A stretch of DNA of 64,000 nt from an uncultured Flavobacteriales bacterium. Its GTDB lineage: Bacteria; Bacteroidota; Bacteroidia; Flavobacteriales; BACL11. This document shows, piece by piece, positions 61,976 through 64,000 of this stretch. The notes below the pieces were generated by a model. That model did not search any database and had not been told where the DNA came from. It worked only from the letters and a program-made list of their open reading frames with translations. The DNA lies in NCBI GenBank assembly GCA_905181585.1, contig CAJIYG010000001.1, positions 62,001 through 126,000 on the forward strand, read 5' to 3'. Positions within the stretch are counted from its first letter, which is position 1, and the number at the start of each line of letters is the position of its first letter. A program made the translations under genes and the position numbers.

Positions 61976-63514
61976 CTATTTAATCAGTATTTTTTTCTCT
62001 ACAGTCCCATCATTATAGATGTAAAACAAAATTTTATTTTCTGAAACAATAGAGTTTCTTCCAACTAGGTCTATTATATTAATTAAATATTTTTCAGATT
62101 TCACAATATTATTAACATAAGAAATCATTGAGCAAGAATCCACATAAGGATTTAATTCTAAAGGTAGAGATGGTGTCATATCTTTATTATCAAATCCGGA
62201 AAAATTCACTGAGTATTTAGTTGATCTAAATGTAGAGTTTCCCCACCCATTCTGAGTTACAGGAATAGTATCTTCTTGTGTTAGTATAAAAGTGTTTAGT
62301 ACAGGGTTAACATATCTCCACACTGTTTCTTTATTTTGATTTATTTCAAAAAAAGTTCCATGTGCACCATCACAAATAAGAGTATTACCATTTTCTAACC
62401 TCTGAACTCCAGAAATATAAGAAGAATAAAAATCTGTAAGAGGATCTTTAGTATAAATCCACTCTGAAGAGTCTGGACCAAATATATTATTACTGCCTAA
62501 AATATAATCTCCATTTACATCAACAGGAGCAGAAATAATTTCAATGGAGCTGTAACCTCTAGATTTTCCATTATTAAAAAGAATGAATTTACCTTCATCT
62601 AACAAACCATCTTTGATCCAATGAACATCATGCTGACCTATAAGTTTTTGATGATTAGTTAAAGAAGAATCATAGGCAATAGGATTGCCCCAGCGATATA
62701 AAAAATCTCCTCCTTTTCCACTACTACCACCAAATGAGGTTGCTGCCTCACTAGTTGTTGTACTATGATCAATGACATAAAATTCAGACAAAGTTCTTGA
62801 GCTTATTACTATTTGATCTAAAGTCTCATTATAGTCTATTGAATTACAATGAATCCAATCATTTTTTCCGTTACCAGAGTAAAAATTTACATCTAACAGA
62901 TGAGGGTTATCAGAAATAACTCCATAATTTTGTTTAGTTGAATCATAGTCTTGTACTAAGTGATCCCATAAATGCCATTCCCAAACAATATTTATTGAAT
63001 CAAAACCAATAGGTTCTACCTCCACAATATAAGTTGGCCATAATTCATTATCATTCATTGAAGAAGAATCTCTTCCTGCAAGAATAGATTCGCTAAAATC
63101 TTTATACTCCCAGCACAAAACAAGAATATTTCCATTAGACATAGGAGCAATATCATGATGTTGATGATAGCTACTATCTGAAAAATTATATGCCCAAAGC
63201 AAATTTCCATACCAATCTGTTTTTTCAACTCTCCCACCACTTCCTCCAGCACTAAAAATAGGATGTTGAATTCTACATGCTCTTAACAAACTACCATCTT
63301 CAAGCAAATAAACCGAACTTCCTGCTTTGTATAAACTTGACCAAGAATTAATTAATTTACCACAATTATCAATTAAATAAGTTTCTGTATTTGGAGAAAA
63401 GAGAGTATATCCATTAAATGCTTCAATTGTATTTTCAAAGACACCCACAGTTTGATTTTGAGCAGAGGCAGTTGATATGCATATCAAAAAAATAAAGATT
63501 ATTTTTTTCATCAT
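61976..63514 (-). CDS. Arylsulfotransferase-like (ASST) secreted protein with T9SS signal
   Basis: The 512-aa protein has a signal peptide (MMKKIIFIFLICISTASAQ). The beta-propeller of the ASST/arylsulfate sulfotransferase family follows, with repeated blade motifs such as EDGSLLRACRIQH, SYHQHHDIAPMSNGNILVL, IHCNSIDYNETLDQIVISSRTLSEFYVIDHST and GNTLICDGAHGTFFEIN. The C-terminal about 60 residues (YLINIIDLVGRNSIVSEN, IYNDGTVEKKILIK) form a short T9SS-type end. Enzymatic sulfotransfer in this T9SS-secreted subgroup is not established. The gene lies between two cargo paralogs. Confidence 0.78.
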   Translation of the reverse strand: MMKKIIFIFLICISTASAQNQTVGVFENTIEAFNGYTLFSPNTETYLIDNCGKLINSWSSLYKAGSSVYLLEDGSLLRACRIQHPIFSAGGSGGRVEKTDWYGNLLWAYNFSDSSYHQHHDIAPMSNGNILVLCWEYKDFSESILAGRDSSSMNDNELWPTYIVEVEPIGFDSINIVWEWHLWDHLVQDYDSTKQNYGVISDNPHLLDVNFYSGNGKNDWIHCNSIDYNETLDQIVISSRTLSEFYVIDHSTTTSEAATSFGGSSGKGGDFLYRWGNPIAYDSSLTNHQKLIGQHDVHWIKDGLLDEGKFILFNNGKSRGYSSIEIISAPVDVNGDYILGSNNIFGPDSSEWIYTKDPLTDFYSSYISGVQRLENGNTLICDGAHGTFFEINQNKETVWRYVNPVLNTFILTQEDTIPVTQNGWGNSTFRSTKYSVNFSGFDNKDMTPSLPLELNPYVDSCSMISYVNNIVKSEKYLINIIDLVGRNSIVSENKILFYIYNDGTVEKKILIK

Positions 63515-63525
63515 CTATAAAAATA

Positions 63526-63556
63526 AAAAAAGCACAGTAAATGCTGTGCTTTTTTT
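63526..63556 (-). terminator. Terminator of the third paralog gene
   Basis: Arms gcacag (63533-63538) and ctgtgc (63545-63550) with a six-base loop, flanked by A and T runs. It lies 22 nt after the stop of the 63578 gene, and is oriented to stop that transcript before the ASST-like gene. Confidence 0.75.
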
Positions 63557-63577
63557 AATATAAATTAGTTTTATTTC

Positions 63578-64000
63578 TTATTCAATAATAATTTTCTGAA
63601 TGAATGAATTACCATCATTTTTAAATTCTACAGAATATACACCAGCCTCAACTTTAGATAAATCAATAGATTTATTAGTTAAATTGGTAATGACACTATT
63701 GTAAACAACTTTTCCAACAATATCAGTTACTATAACATCATAAGTTTCATTGTTTTGATTATCAATTGTGAAAACTCCATTAGAAGGATTAGGGTAAACT
63801 ACAAAACCTGAATTAAGAATTATATCATTTACCGCACTAACAGTCCCAAAATTCATTCTAATTAATCTTGCATCTCCGCTGTACCATGCGCCAAAACCAC
63901 CAGAACCAATATCACAACCATTATCTTGAATCATACTAGAAGCGTGATCATTTCCTGAAATACTAACTCCAACTGTATCTGTAGGGTGCTGTGTTCCGAG
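63578..64000 (-). CDS. T9SS-sorted secreted protein, paralog C (5' end beyond window)
   Basis: The frame remains open from the window edge (64000) to the stop at 63578, giving the last 140 residues. It matches paralogs A and B: GTQHPTDTVGV, then IQDNGCDIGSGGFGAWYSGDARLIRMNFGTV, and the T9SS domain with VYPNPSNGVFTID, IVGKVVYNS, EAGVYSVEFKN and QKIIIE. A first in-window Met at 63934 is internal and not the real start. Most of the gene lies outside the window. Confidence 0.85.
   Translation of the reverse strand, partial: LGTQHPTDTVGVSISGNDHASSMIQDNGCDIGSGGFGAWYSGDARLIRMNFGTVSAVNDIILNSGFVVYPNPSNGVFTIDNQNNETYDVIVTDIVGKVVYNSVITNLTNKSIDLSKVEAGVYSVEFKNDGNSFIQKIIIE

Noticed and set aside
1..64000. 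CRISPR arrays, IS elements or prophage
   Set aside because: No spaced direct repeats, transposase, integrase or phage structural genes were seen in any frame.

Overview
The window is 64 kb of AT-rich DNA (roughly 30% G+C by eye) from a member of the Bacteroidota, most likely a marine or otherwise uncultivated Flavobacteriales. The evidence is: the gliding-motility genes gldB, gldC, gldD and gldE; several secreted proteins ending in a type IX secretion (T9SS) C-terminal sorting domain; promoters of the Bacteroidota type (TTG, 20-nt spacer, TAnnTTTG); and A-rich leaders without Shine-Dalgarno sequences. Almost all of it is ordinary chromosomal core. I see no IS element, prophage, CRISPR array, rRNA or replication origin, and no stretch over 300 nt lacks a gene.

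Layout. 0-3.4 kb: end of an alpha/beta hydrolase, engB, gldBC (minus), nadE and an unknown 108-aa membrane-anchored protein. 3.4-8.4 kb: envelope genes lnt, pssA (coupled to a lone purS), and the minus-strand operon kdsD-tatC-lptB. 8.5-13.5 kb: recQ, a flavin reductase, a frameshifted M20 amidohydrolase, an MBL-fold hydrolase and a DUF4286 protein. 13.4-17.3 kb: rplU-rpmA, then serS and a large TPR protein. 17.5-19.3 kb: a secreted M43 metalloprotease with two frameshifts. 19.3-28.6 kb: ssb-gldE-gldD-eamA, mutY, HU, a 29-aa basic protein, rng, a frameshifted MFS transporter, recX, and a prfB that lacks the usual programmed frameshift. 28.4-34.2 kb: a tiny membrane protein, fumC, manC, a SprT-like protease, a 44-aa lipoprotein, mlaE-mlaF and rsmA. 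34.2-42.8 kb: a D-2-hydroxyacid dehydrogenase, a 595-aa protein of unknown function with six cysteines, lysC, a PPi-type phosphofructokinase and mfd. 42.9-49.8 kb: purH followed by the cell-shape operon mreBCD-mrdA-rodA. 49.8-57.0 kb (minus): the envelope operon coaX, outer-membrane protein, TPR protein, lptC, CBS protein, ppiD. 57.1-58.1 kb: tRNA-Phe, its terminator, a perfect 24-bp palindrome and a YwaF/TIGR02206 membrane protein. 58.1-64 kb: an array of T9SS cargo proteins, three of them paralogs, interleaved with an arylsulfotransferase-like propeller protein.

Functional themes. The window is rich in envelope biogenesis: lipoprotein acylation, phospholipid synthesis, LPS and Mla transport, Tat, peptidoglycan elongation, outer-membrane folding and surface protein secretion. 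The Gld lipoproteins, the small lipoprotein and LptC are all expected Lnt-pathway substrates, and the T9SS cargo would cross the envelope these genes build.

Most notable. (1) Every frameshift I can find (six, all between 11.5 and 28.6 kb) is repaired by removing exactly one base. This is a pattern of single-base insertions that suggests sequence error or a shared mutational bias. (2) The rpmA terminator and the serS promoter are physically interleaved. (3) Five promoters share an exact 20-nt spacer, and one of them supports a tiny lipoprotein gene. (4) The 595-aa protein, the 29-aa basic protein and a 24-bp palindrome are the best candidates for undescribed biology. No clearly novel multi-gene system is evident.
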